From Zoroaster sp. YZ-2022 (taxonomy: Eukaryota; Echinodermata; Asteroidea; Forcipulatida; Zoroasteridae), in the NCBI GenBank assembly GCA_029582265.1, contig CM055819.1, positions 11,333,087-11,397,086 on the forward strand: a stretch of 64,000 nucleotides of DNA, given 5' to 3'. Position 1 is the stretch's first letter. Each line of letters starts with the position of its first letter. The notes under the pieces were generated by a model, which saw only the letters and a list, made by a program, of their open reading frames with translations, searched no databases and was not told the origin of the DNA. A program made the translations under genes and the position numbers. This document shows positions 42,036 to 53,585 of the stretch, in pieces.

Positions 42036-43414
42036 GTAAGTCACACATGTGCACTTGTTCTTGTTGGAATTATTTGGTAGGAAAATGTTGTTAATACTAA
42101 AGTAGGGCTGTGGTTACCAAACACTACCCTGGTCCGTCTTGGTCAGAGACCCCGGCCTAACTTCAGGATTTGTTCTTCCTATATTCACCACAATTTGAAT
42201 AAATTACTCCTGACAATAAAATAACAATGGCATTTTATTTCCACAGACCACCTCATTCGAGATAAAGAATTACCTACAATCACAAACAAAAACATGTTCA
42301 TTAAAAGAAACTTTTTTAATTATTAGTGGACAAAATTAGGAAAAAGGAAAAAAAGAAAGAAAATATTTTTACTGTTACAAAATAACAAGGTACATATTTA
42401 CAAATCCGATAAAGGCATTGCATTTTAACCAACCCTGCATGTGGAAGCTACTTAAAATTAATTAAAAGTTATGAAGTTGTGTGGCATCATTTGTTGCAAA
42501 TAGTTGTTTCATTTGCTCATCATTATGAGGCCTTTCAGGTTGGTAGATTAACTCTTTCTGGACGGCACTATGGGGCACTATGAGGATTTTTCGTGGGGGG
42601 GGCGCTGGAAATTTGTGGAGACACGTCCCCCCCGTGGCTACACCTTTGGTCATTATTCTATTAGAAATTATGAGAAGTTGGTGATGGTACTAAACATCCT
42701 GAGAAATTAGTCCATCATGCTGTCCTTTTTTAGAAAACGTGAAATTTATTCAGTGTTTTGCAAATTTAAAATGGATTACGAACAAATAGAATACATTGAA
42801 TAGAATGCATACAAACAAATCTAAATACATTTTGGAATAAAGCTGAAACTTTCACAGATCCGTTTCTATACATGTTTGATATCTCTTTGTATAAAGTATG
42901 GATTCATGTACATTCCCTTTAACTATGCCCTTCACACACAACAAGTGAATTATTATATCATACACTGTGTAACTACAGTAATATCCAGTATATCAATCAA
43001 ACAGACTGGATTAACCAATCTGGTTTGTACGTGTGACATCATTTCAACATACATAAATCCATGCCTCCTTCACTGTTATAGTTGAGCATGATTTATGCTT
43101 TGCAAAAGATTGAAATCTTACTCATTTCTACCATTTGATCGACAGAATCGTATAGAAATTGTGAAATGAGGTACTCTTCCTATGTAATTCTTTCATTAGA
43201 GCCACAAGACGAGTGTGCGTACTGTTCAGTATTTACTTATGATGAGGATAGGGTTATTAAAGCCTTTCAATGTCTACTGTTGCTATGTCGGTCAAGCACT
43301 TTGCTGCTCAGCATTGCTTATGGTCAGGCAGTGGCTATGGCCATGGAATAATGTATTGCATTTTTGTGGGCATAGATAACACACAACTTTTGTTGTTGTT
43401 CATATTAGCTTTAG
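42036..43414 (+). other. intron with internal duplication
   Basis: 42643-42790 repeats 41740-41905 (AGTCCATCATGCTGTCCTTT, GGATTACGAACAAATAGAA). The junction carries half of a hAT-type MITE (GGGCACTATGAGGATTTTTC). A 61-codon frame at 43166-43351 is preserved in all three copies of this region (…EPQDECAYCSVFTYDEDRVI…, then hydrophobic). With an acceptor CATTAG at 43199 it could be an alternative last exon, but recent duplication alone explains its preservation. Confidence 0.5.
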
Positions 43415-43516
43415 ACAGCATAGATGCAAGAAATACTCCAGACCCTGTGCCATCTTCAACAACAGAGGGACAATCTTCACAGAGCCATACCACTGCTGAT
43501 ATTCATCATAAAAATG
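43415..43516 (+). CDS. array exon c, copy 1 (Ser/Thr/His-rich)
   Basis: TTAGCTTTAG before and AAAAATG|GTAAGT after, 102 bp, phase 1-1. It begins DSIDARNTPDPVPSSTTEGQ and continues Ser/Gln/His-rich. Copies at 49912 and 53484 differ by an Arg to Ser change, and the copy at 49912 also by Gln to Pro. Composition suggests an extended, possibly O-glycosylated linker. Confidence 0.6.
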
Positions 43517-44521
43517 GTAAGTTAGGCTTTGAGCCCAAAATGTATTTTTTGATACGAGGTTCTTGTGTGTGTGTGTGTGTGTGTGCATTTGTACACACTA
43601 GGGATCCTTGTGATTATGAATGTTGTATGTAATGTATGTACATTTCCATTACAAAGGACATTGAAGCCATTATACACATTCATACTCAAAACTCAGTATA
43701 CCTGATCAGTCAGGCCACATGCAATATCGACAAATGCATGCTACAAATGTGTAAAATTGCAAGTTCCGGCTTCAGTGTGTCCATGTTGTTTGGACAGACA
43801 CAAAAAATTGAGCCTGAAGGAAAGTGGTTTGTTTATATTTCGTTAGCGTTTTTAGACGCTCCATAATGTTGATGTTTTGTTAGTAATCAGCATTAGGAAC
43901 ATCTTGCTTTAAACTTCTGAAAATAGGATTGTTATGGGACCACAGCTCAGCTAGGTGGACATGGGTGATACACTATGAAAATCTCGCTCGGTTAAAATTT
44001 CAATAAACACGGTTAAATTATGGGTACCCTTCATTTTAACCTTAATTTAACCGTGTTAGTGTACGGTTAAATCGCCTTTAAAAAAATTCCTTTGTATTGT
44101 CTCGGTTAAAGTGTGGTTAAAACTCGGTACCTGTTCTGAGATCTACTGAGGGCTTGCTCATTAACTCTGCGGTGAGTTAATCCATTGTTGACGGAGATAA
44201 TCCCATTACAAAAGGCTCTGCTTGCCCGAGATTTAACGGTCAATGTTTGTTCAACCATGCGCGAAAGAGTATCGTCCATGTTGTGTACATAGCGCAGCCC
44301 GCGGTCCATATGAACTTAGGCTGAATTTCGAAATTGGGATAGGCGGCCGCGCGCCAGTCAGGAATGTGCCTACCGTCGCGTAGTCTGTTGCGTTGTTTGC
44401 CGGCGGCCGGCCATTTTTAGCGCCAAAAAAAGAAGGAAAAAAGTCCGTACCCCGGTTAGGATTGATGTCATGTAGTCAGTCAGCACTGACAACTTTGTCT
44501 CTGATCTGAGACTGATGAATA

Positions 44522-44564
<43 letters not shown>

Positions 44565-44576
44565 ACACACCATTCG

Positions 44577-45069
44577 TTGTGGGGTACCAAACACAATGGA
44601 ACAATGGTACCCCACAAGGAATCTATAGAAAATCTGGTACCCCACAGGAGAATTCTATAGAAAAGGGATAATAGAACGAACAAAGGAATACCCCACAAGT
44701 CAACGTATGTGAGAGTGTGCGTGTGTGAGCACATTCAAACCGGGGACATATAACAAAAGGGACAATGGTCCCCGGTTGCTATCACAATGGAGAACAATCA
44801 TGTCCCCGCTATCCAGGACAAAGAAATTGGACAAAGGAAGTCCCCGATTGCATGCATTTACACACGTGTGTGTGTGTGTGGGTGTGAACGTGTCTATGGT
44901 GTAAACCGAGGACATATAACAAAAGGGAACAATAGGTCCTCGGTTGGCGCAAGTGTCCTCGGTTGGAAAACGTGTACAAATCTAATGGGAGAAGCCTCAA
45001 AAAGTTTAAGTCCAACAACAAAGGGAACAAAAGAGGGGAACAATAGGATGTCCTCGGTTTACACCATAT
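44577..45069. repeat. three cassettes with covarying inverted words
   Basis: Each cassette is a TG/CA-rich spacer followed by one inverted and three direct copies of its own word. Cassette 1 uses GGTACCCCACAA (inverse 44577-44588; direct at 44606, 44636, 44689). Cassette 2 uses GTCCCCG (inverse 44740-44747; direct 44767, 44802, 44840). Cassette 3 uses GTCCTCGGTT (inverse 44904-44913; direct 44935, 44955, 45050). The scaffold between words (ACAAAAGGGAACAAT type) is shared by the cassettes while the word changes. Cassette 3 closes with a 19-bp inverted pair starting ATGGTGTAAACCGAGG. Confidence 0.75.
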
Positions 45070-45157
45070 ACAAGACTGTGTGTGTGTGTGTGTAATAAAC
45101 CCTTTCACGGTATATGCGCCATGTTTTTGTTGGGGCAAAATTGTTTATTTCGAACAT

Positions 45158-45258
45158 TCGTTGCCGTCTGCAACCCAGCGCTCGAACTTCACGCACGGTC
45201 TGGAATGTATGTGAAGTTAATTCGAGCGCTGGGTCCGGTCGCAGACGTACGGCAACGA
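45158..45258. repeat. imperfect hairpin, about 40-bp arms
   Basis: CGTTGCCGTCTGCAACCCAG and CGCTCGAACTTCAC are mirrored by GTGAAGTTAATTCGAGCG and CTGGGTCCGGTCGCAGACG, then CGGCAACG. Also present in copy 2 at 55232-55332. A GC-rich foldback inside the outer transposon. Confidence 0.8.
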
Positions 45259-45285
45259 GTGGTTTTCCGCCCTGGACACCGACAG

Positions 45286-45991
45286 GGCCAAAAAAAAATG
45301 TTGAGTTGCCCTCCACCGACCGACCCAAAAGTGCTGAAATCTCGGGTCGGGTTTTTAAAAAAAAAATTTTCCCCCGTCATTCATAGGTCTATTTATTAAT
45401 GAAACTTACCAATTTTATGTGTATAAAAAAATAATACGTTTGATTTGTGAAATTTTCCACTTGAAATTTACCGGTACCCAAGACTCAATCTACATGTTTT
45501 CAAATCGAATGGCCCCTGCCATCACATGGTGCACTGCCTTTGTGCACACTGTGTACGATTGCGACTCAAATCTACACGTTTTCCAGTCGAATGGCCACTC
45601 ACATGTTTTCCACTGGCTTCGTGCACTGTTTTGTATGTCAACGATTGCGACTCAATCTACACGTTTTCAAATCAAATGGCCCTCACACGTTGTGCACTGG
45701 CTCCCCACACTGTACGTGTGTCAACGATTGCGACTCGATCTACACGTGTTCAAATCAAATCAAGTTGTTGAAAGATTATTATAAAGTTGAATGTGTGATG
45801 TCTTTATTTTTTAGGTACTTGTGCATACTACTAGATCATTGTCTTTGAAAAACGTGGTACATGTATGTGGTTTCAATTCCAATGCATTTCAATCTTAAAA
45901 TGACAGTCAAGGGAAAATAAAAAAAGAAAGAAGAATCCGACCGATCGACCCGTTCAAATATTTTCACTGGAGGGCAACTCAACATTTTTGG
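45286..45991. mobile_element. element nested in the outer CACTA
   Basis: The inverted ends contain AAATGTTGAGTTGCCCTCCA (45296-45315 and 45968-45987), with GGCCAAAAA just outside. The interior holds three and a half tandem units of 81-87 bp (GATTGCGACTCAATCTACAC, then TTTTCAAATC and AATGGCC) at 45481-45770. Present in both duplication copies. Non-coding; superfamily not determined. Confidence 0.75.
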
Positions 45992-46065
45992 CCTTATGAA
46001 ATACTTTTACATAGAATTAGGCCTACTGCAGAGTAAACCACTATAGTCTTCGGACTCTGCACTCT

Positions 46066-46880
46066 TTCCCGGTACATTTTCCCCAGGCACCCGACTAATG
46101 TCAGTACATGTACAATGCACATGTACAGAGTACATAAAAACTGGCTGGGTGGATGCCGGGTGTTGATCAATATGCTTAACTTCATCCTTCATTCCGTCTA
46201 TCTCTTTCAATATTCTCATAGCCTTGGTTTACGCTTGTTTTCAACTTAAAAAACAAAAAGTCATGATATCGCGACAGGAGTTCACATCATGTCTGAAAAT
46301 TTCAACGTGGTACATGCACAAAATAAATTGTTATGGAGAAAATTGAAAACATTTTAGGAATTATACTCTTTGGAGTAGTTCCAATCCTATTTGCAGTATT
46401 TTTGCCCTAAAATTTTTACACATGTTTTCAGCTTAAAAAATAAAAAGTCATTATATCAGAACAGAAGTTCACATCATGTCTGAAAATTTCAAGATGGTAC
46501 ATGCACAAAAGAAATTTTTATGGAGAAAAAAAGGTACGAAGACTTGCACATCTACGAGTTTGAGTGAATCACGTGCATCGTCAGTGTGCCGAAAAGGCAA
46601 GCTTTTTAACCGGGTCCAACTTGGGCTGATGGTGCAGTCAACTCGTTCGTCACACTGGCACCCGACTAATGTCAGTACATGTACATGTACATGTACAATC
46701 ATTCAGAGTACATAATTATACGTTGCACATTGTACATTGCAACCGTTACTGGCTGGGTGGATGCCGGGTGTTGATCAATCTGCTTAACTTCATCCTTCAT
46801 TCCGTCTATCTCTTTCAGTACTCTCATAGCCTTGGTTTACGCTTGTTTTCAACTTAAAAAACAAAAAGTCATGATATCGA
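46066..46880. repeat. two direct repeats of about 200 bp
   Basis: 46078-46272 (GGCACCCGACTAATGTCAGT to AAAGTCATGATATCG) recurs at 46658-46878. A smaller phrase (AAGTTCACATCATGTCTGAA, ATGGTACATGCACAAAA) recurs at 46285 and 46469. Internal duplications of the outer transposon. Confidence 0.8.
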
Positions 46881-48011
46881 GGCCTTTGTTCACATTTTGT
46901 GAGTAACATGATCCAAATCGCTTAACAAATATTTCTATTGGTTGTATGACGAGGTATGTGTTCTCATTCGACCAATAAGAAAACGTTTTACGCCCTATAG
47001 GCATTATACACAGAGCTTAACGAATATTTATATTGGTTATATGACGACGTATTGTTCTCGTTGGCCAATAGAAAAATTTGTTACGCGCTATGCATAGGGC
47101 ATTGCACACGTGTTAACTCGTACATACCCTGAGTGCCTTCCAATGACTAGATCAAAATAGCACACTGGATGAGAATGTAATTCCTTGGACGATAATTTGT
47201 TTGGTGACAATCAGTATTTTACACGCAAGGGCAAATCTAAATTACAGGTACACGTACATCACCTGACCAAAGAATTTAAAGAAAAGTAGGATGCATGATA
47301 TCTACAAACATTTATTTATATTTATACATGTAGTTACTTTTTAATAATAAAGTGCAGGATTTTTACCCGAAATACCGCCAAAAATACCGCCGAAATACCG
47401 GTTTTCAAAAATAAAACCGCGGTTTTATAAAATCATCCGTTTTTGAGCCCCAGAGCGGGTCAATTTATCCCGACAGTCGAGGCTTACGTTTACTGGTCCT
47501 CATCGTATCCTTGTTCTTCGGCAACGATTATTAAAACAACCCGTGATAATTAGGAACCCCGATGGATGAATTGTTATTTTAAGTCCTATTGTTAGTACCT
47601 GTTTGGCCCGCAACGTACCTCAGTTCGGTAGTCAACGCATTATATTACAGCCAATATGCAAATCTATCCAATCACGATGCGCAGAAATAGGCACATGATC
47701 ATCAAACACTACATAATTGTCAATGCCCACAAATTTCAGCACTACCGGGTCGCACGTGGTACACGTATGTATGCATGTATACATTGTATATTATGTGATG
47801 TACGTGTATACATGTATGTATACATGTGCAGTGTTACTGCGTTCTCTGTGAGGAATTCCCTTTCGAGTTTTTCGTGTTTATAAATCTTTTGAGTGAAATT
47901 TCCCGATTCTAGTGTATTTAAAAATGAAGAAATTATGGCCCAGTGGATTAAGATTTGTAAATAAAGTGTAGTTTTGCCACCATAATCCACTTAGAACGTC
48001 AAATTAACTGT
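46881..48011. other. outer transposon interior
   Basis: Contains a doubled phrase (CTTAACAAATATTTCTATTG, TTGTATGACGAGGTA at 46920; CTTAACGAATATTTATATTG, TTATATGACGACGTA at 47017), a cluster of ATACCGCC/ACCGG words at 47369-47425, and the target site of the inner transposon at 47768-47770. No gene was recognised. Confidence 0.5.
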
Positions 48012-48397
48012 ATGGATACAAAAGGGTCAACAATGGAGCAGTCGGGAAACCTCCGGACCGAAATCACGCGTTGTTATACACCATGGTGGGATGATCCACA
48101 ATTTTGGGTCAATATGTCTTTGTTCGAGACCTGCGTTTCATTATTCACGACACTCCAGAATTTGATATACTGTATAATTATTATTCTAAACGTATCCCCT
48201 TTCCGATGAAAAACAGATTAACAAGTATACCTAAATATACACCTATCACGTACGCCTATCACAGCACGCCAACCCATTCTCAGCACAGACACCTATTCTC
48301 ATATGGGCAAGGTCAGTGGTATTCTGAGCAAATTGCGTGCATGTACCCCGTTGTATACCAGTGTTTTTTAGATTGGAAATTTACAGACACTTCGTAA
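48012..48397 (+). pseudogene. protein-coding relic near the outer CACTA right end
   Basis: Two frames join with one base change of register near 48112. The first reads from ATG 48012 with CYTPWWDDPQFWVNM; the second continues FVRDLRFIIHDTPEFDILYN and then a His/Gln/Tyr-rich part to a stop at 48395-48397. Non-repetitive, aromatic-rich composition suggests a real protein, either an element-encoded accessory or a captured host exon. No domain recognised. The copy-2 equivalent lies beyond the window. Confidence 0.4.
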
Positions 48398-49002
48398 GTG
48401 TTTTTAAACTCTTTATCACCTCTAATTGCGTGCAAGTTGTACTGTTATGTTTTATACTCGGTTAAACCATGGTTAAACTTGCATCCTCATTATCACATTG
48501 AACAAAGGTTTACAATCATGAATAACAAAGGAAATCCTGGCAGGGAACCACTCGGTTAAAACGCGGTGAGAATGCGGTTGAATAGCCAGCTGAAATCAAA
48601 GGGTTAAACATGGGTTAAAACACGGTTAAAAATACATTTAACCAAGGAGATTTTCATAGTGAAACCTTTATCACCAGTTGTCAGGAACTTCCCAAGTTCC
48701 TTTACATGTATATGTACATGTGAACATCCTTTATCAATATTGTCAGGAAAACCTTTCAGGAAAAATTAATTCCACCATTTCCTTGTTCCTACTTATAAAT
48801 AATTAGTCAAGAAAGAAAATAAAAAATAATAACAAATATACATTTCTTCAGTAAATAACAGTTTCAGTCCTCAATATTTTATAGATGTTTTAGACTGATT
48901 AAGTTAATTGACAAACACTTTTACTTTAAAAGTAATAAATGATTAAATATCTTATAGTGAATTATTTTAACATCAATAAGTTCATGATTGACCACTGAAC
49001 AG

Positions 49003-49056
49003 CACTTCTACAAGCACCTCCGACAGCACCACCGGAAGAAGATGCAAGTGGAAGAG
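49003..49056 (+). CDS. array exon a, copy 2
   Basis: Same as the exon at 41432-41485, with the same weak donor. Reads ALLQAPPTAPPEEDASGR. Confidence 0.4.
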
Positions 49057-49911
49057 GTCAAAACACACAGCAGAGTCAACTAATACATAAGTTTTTATAA
49101 TTGACCTCTTGTGATTTGCTTCTTAAAGGGAGTGTACACCTTTGGTCATTATTCTATTAGAAATGATGAGAAGTTGGTGATGGTACTACACATCCTGAGA
49201 AATTAGTCCATCATGCTGTCCTTTATTAGAAAACGTGAAATTTATTCAGTGTATTGCAAATTTAAAATGGATTACGAACAAATAGAATACATTGAATAGA
49301 ATGCATACAAACAAATCTAAATACATTTTTGGAATAAAGCTGAAACTTTCACAGATCCGTTTCTATACATGTTTGATATCTCTTTGTATAAAGTATGGAT
49401 TCATGTACATTCCCTTTAACTATGCCCTTCACACACAACAAGTGAATTATTATATCATACACTGTGTAACTACAGTAATATCCAGTATATCAATCAAACA
49501 GACTGGATTAACCAATCTGGTTTGTATGTGTGACATAATTTCAACATACATAAATCCACGCCTCCTTCACTGTTATAGTTGAGCATGATTTATGCTTTGC
49601 AAAAGATTGAAATCTTACTCATTTCTACCATTTGATCGACAGAATCGTATAGAAATTGTGAAATGAGGTACTCTTCCTATGTAATTCTTTCATTAGAGCC
49701 ACAAGACGAGTGTGCGTACTGTTCAGTATTTACTTATGATGAGGATAGGGTTATTAAAGCCTTTCAATGTCTACTGTTGCTATGTCGGTCAAGCACTTTG
49801 CTGCTCAGCATTGCTTATGGTCAGGCAGTGGCTATGGCCATGGAATAACGTATTGCATTTTTGCGGGCATAGATAACACACAACTTTTGTTGTTGTTCGT
49901 ATTAGCTTTAG

Positions 49912-50013
49912 ACAGCATAGATGCAAGTAATACTCCAGACCCTGTGCCATCTTCAACAACAGAGGGACCATCTTCACAGAGCCATACCACTGCTGATATT
50001 CATCATAAAAATG
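49912..50013 (+). CDS. array exon c, copy 2
   Basis: Same splice sites and phase as 43415-43516, with two amino-acid changes (Arg to Ser, Gln to Pro). Confidence 0.6.
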
Positions 50014-50690
50014 GTAAGTTAGGCTTTGAGCCCAAAATGTATTTTTTGATACGAGGTTCTTGTGTGTGTGTGTGTGTGTGTGCATTTGTACACACTAGGG
50101 ATCCTTGTGATTATGAATGTTGTATGTAATGTATGTACATTTCCATTACAAAGGACATTGAAGCCATTATACACATTCATACTCAAAACTCAGTATACCT
50201 GATCAGTCAGGCCACATGCAATATCGACAAATGCATGCTACAAATGTGTAAAATTGCGAGTTCCGGCTTCAGTGTGTCCACGTTGTTTGGACAGACACAA
50301 AAAAATTGAGCCTGAAGGAAAGTGGTTTGTTTATATTTCGCTAGCGTTTTTAGACACTCCATAATGTTGATGTTTTGTTTAGTAATCAGCATTAGGAACA
50401 TCTTGCTTAAAACTTCTGAAAATAGGATTGGGACCACAGCTCAGCTAGGCGGACATGAAAAGTGAAAACAATTTTGATTTCATGAGAAAATCAAACATAA
50501 ATGTAAATTTATAGTTGCTATAAGGAAGTTCTATAGATCAGAATGAATTTATTGAGGCTGACAAAATTGGAAGAATGTATGAACACAAAGTTTTTAAAAC
50601 ATCAACACAGACTTTCTAATTTTAGGGCTTAATTTTCATGTACTAAATTTGCTTTAAACTTTAGTGTGGAAGTTGCTATAGAGGTCAAAA

Positions 50691-51066
50691 TAGGGCTGTG
50701 CGTTTTCAGATTTTTGGAACCGGATACTTGAAATCAGGAAACTTGGATACCCGTTTAATTTTGTTGAAAACATGCCCGGTGGTGCACAAATACATGTACT
50801 GTAAATGGTAACAAAGTGACTTTTATAATACAGAGGATACCATACTTACATCGATCTTTTCTTTATTGGAATGCAATCTCTTGAATTTAAATATAATTGT
50901 CTGTAAAAGTGTAAACATTACATTGTTCAAGAGTCACAGATTTCTGTTCGCATCGCTCAAATGTTAAGTCCGAATTTTAATAAGTCGTTTTAAATGGGTA
51001 ATTGGAACCAAAAAATGGAACCGGGTAATGACCGCTGTCGGGTATCCGGATACCGGCACAGCCCTA
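50691..51066. mobile_element. 376-bp hAT-type MITE
   Basis: The ends TAGGGCTGTGC and GCACAGCCCTA are inverted repeats. The 8-bp duplication GGTCAAAA flanks it (50683-50690 and 51067-51074). The interior has GGATAC and CCGGATACC words. The size of the duplication fits hAT. It inserted into the TTTTGACTG-rich repeat, which continues on both sides. Confidence 0.92.
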
Positions 51067-51332
51067 GGTCAAAACCTGTCAACTGCTTGTTTTGACTGTT
51101 GACCCAAATGTGCACAGTGGGGCATTTTTGACTGGTTTTGACGGACATTTTGACCACCCTGAACAATACCAGACAATGCTTTTACAAGTCAAAATGGTTG
51201 ACTCATTTTGACGTCTGTATTTGTACTTACTACATAAGGTATTGACAGTGTTTGACTTTTAAGTGCACTAGATATACCTTGGCAAGTATATCAACATTTT
51301 GACTGATTTTGACCCTTGTAGTAGTAGGAGGG
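51067..51332. repeat. TTAACCCTC-family repeat, interrupted copy
   Basis: Matches 446-790 in word order and ends GTAGGAGGG with TTAA at 51333-51336. Its left part lies just before 50683 and was split by the hAT element. Confidence 0.7.
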
Positions 51333-52006
51333 TTAAGTAGCAATTCAGAGCCCTTTTTCATATACTGAAATGTGTTTTTTCATATCCATGTACTTTATGT
51401 TATAATTTAAATGGGGTATTACCAATGGTGTACACTCCCTTTAAGACAAACATTAACTCTTGCTGCTGGAAAGCGATATATCAGCTCAAGCACACCACGC
51501 TGTTCTGGACGATAAGCCATTTAATGGCTCAGATGTCATACCTGACAACTGGTTTTGTTTTGACATGTTTTGACAAAGAATGCGCACTAACCAATAAGAA
51601 TTAGAGGTCATGCAAATTAGCTAATAAATATTGATTAGTGACAACGAGCACAGATGAAATACTACTCTGATAGCTCCAGTTGTGTTTATTGTTAACGTTA
51701 AGTACACAACAATCGATAACCTTTATTTTGATACCTTACTCTCTTCAATTGTCAAAAGATAAAAATTATTAATTATTTCCACACTTGACCTTGATTCTTT
51801 ATAGTATCATATTACAATAATGAAAACAATTCTGTCCATACACCTAAAATAATTCCGGGTAGAATGAGATAACATTTACCCCCTATATGATTTTGCCTTA
51901 GGTTTAGACTTGTACTTTTAAAGATCTCCAGACAAAGTGCTTTAAAAGTTATGTGTTATTATCAGAATTGTTTTCTTCAAACTGCAACTTTTGTACAATT
52001 GTACAG

Positions 52007-52093
52007 AGACAACTGCAACCACAACGAGCACTCCGGCAATAGCAGATCAAAGTGATTCAGGAGGAGGGAACTCTGAGCAGGGTCATCAGAATG
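52007..52093 (+). CDS. array exon b, copy 2
   Basis: Identical in splice sites, phase and reading to 41949-42035. Confidence 0.6.
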
Positions 52094-53483
52094 GTAAGTC
52101 ACACATGTACACTTGTTCTTGTTGGAATTATTTGGTAGGAAAATGTTGTTAATACTAAAGTACATGTAGGGCTGTGGTTACCAAACACTACCCTGGTCCG
52201 TCTTGGTCAGAGACCCCGGCCTAACTTCAGGATTTGTTCTTCTTCCTATATTCACCACAATTTGAATAAATTACTCCTGACAATAAATTAACAATGGCAT
52301 TTTATTTCCACAGACCACCTCATTCGAGATAAAGAATTACCTACAATCACAAACAAAAACATGTTCATTAAAAGAAACTTTTTTAATTATTAGTGGACAA
52401 AATTAGGAAAAAGGAAAAAAAGAAAGAAAATATTTTTACTGTTACAAAATAACAAGGTACATATTTACAAATCCGATAAAGGCATTGCATTTTAACCAAC
52501 CCTGCATGTGGAAGCTACTTAAAATTAATTAAAAGTTATGAAGTTGTGTGGCATCATTTGTTGCAAATAGTTGTTTCATTTGCTCATCATTATGAGGCCT
52601 TTCAGGTTGGTAGATTAACTCTTTCTGGACGGCACTATGGGGCACTATGAGGATTTTTCGTGGGGGGGGCGCTGGAAATTTGTGGGGGGGGCACGTCCCC
52701 CGTGGCTACACCTTTGGTCATTATTCTATTAGAAATTATGAGAAGTTGGTGATGGTACTAAACATCCTGAGAAATTAGTCCATCATGCTGTCCTTTTTTA
52801 GAAAACGTGAAATTTATTCAGTGTTTTGCAAATTTAAAATGGATTACGAACAAATAGAATACATTGAATAGAATGCATACAAACAAATCTAAATACATTT
52901 TTGGAATAAAGCTGAAACTTTCACAGATCCGTTTCTATACATGTTTGATATCTCTTTGTATAAAGTATGGATTCATGTACATTCCCTTTAACTATGCCCT
53001 TCACACACAACAAGTGAATTATTATATCATACACTGTGTAACTACAGTAATATCCAGTATATCAATCAAACAGACTGGATTAACCAATCTGGTTTGTATG
53101 TGTGACATAATTTCAACATACATAAATCCATGCCTCCTTCACTGTTATAGTTGAGCATGATTTATGCTTTGCAAAAGATTGAAATCTTACTCATTTCTAC
53201 CATTTGATCGACAGAATCGTATAGAAATTGTGAAATGAGGTACTCTTCCTATGTAATTCTTTCATTAGAGCCACAAGACGAGTGTGCGTACTGTTCAGTA
53301 TTTACTTATGATGAGGATAGGGTTATTAAAGCCTTTCAATGTCTACTGTTGCTATGTCGGTCAAGCACTTTGCTGCTCAGCATTGCTTATGGTCAGGCAG
53401 TGGCTATGGCCATGGAATAATGTATTGCATTTTTGTGGGCATAGATAACACACAACTTTTGTTGTTGTTCATATTAGCTTTAG

Positions 53484-53585
53484 ACAGCATAGATGCAAGT
53501 AATACTCCAGACCCTGTGCCATCTTCAACAACAGAGGGACAATCTTCACAGAGCCATACCACTGCTGATATTCATCATAAAAATG
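53484..53585 (+). CDS. array exon c, copy 3
   Basis: Same exon as 43415-43516 with the Arg to Ser change shared with 49912-50013 but without the Gln to Pro change. Confidence 0.6.

Larger units (their letters stand above)
43971..48661. mobile_element. outer CACTA-type transposon, copy 1 (4.69 kb)
   Basis: The ends are CACTATGAAAATCTC and its inverse. Inside each end CGGTTAAA-type words repeat many times (for example 43987, 44060, 44103 and 48470-48645), the subterminal repeats typical of the CACTA (EnSpm) superfamily. No transposase was recognised, so it is non-autonomous. The flanks (ATA / AAA) do not show a clean 3-bp duplication; the related empty sequence at 41107-41140 suggests about 10 bp were lost on the right. 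Confidence 0.85.
48662..50455 (+). repeat. older partial copy of the exon-bearing unit
   Basis: Matches 41124-41735 and then 42640-43950, without exon b and without the hAT MITE. It carries exon a (49003-49056) and exon c (49912-50013). It diverges from copy 1 after GGACATG at 50456. Differences from copy 1 are small, so this duplication is also recent. Confidence 0.88.
41909..51965 (+). repeat. segmental tandem duplication, copy 1 (10.06 kb)
   Basis: Sequence starting AATTGTTTTCTTCAAACTGC (41909) restarts at about 51966 and is followed by near-identical DNA at an offset of about 10.06-10.08 kb up to the inner transposon at 57842, and again after it. The unit holds array exons b and c, the outer CACTA element, the older partial unit copy (48662-50455) and 1.5 kb of spacer. 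Confidence 0.93.
50456..51965 (+). other. spacer before duplication copy 2
   Basis: Non-coding DNA that contains the hAT element 50691-51066 and the TTAA-family repeat around it. From 51340 to 51965 only AT-rich sequence is visible. The duplication junction lies at about 51966. Confidence 0.6.

Noticed and set aside
43270..43632. 120-codon frame present three times as a conserved gene
   Set aside because: It crosses exon c and a (TG)n run; the three copies are alike because the region was duplicated recently.
44480..45138. His/Thr-rich open frames on both strands
   Set aside because: They are readings of (TG)n and (CA)n runs.
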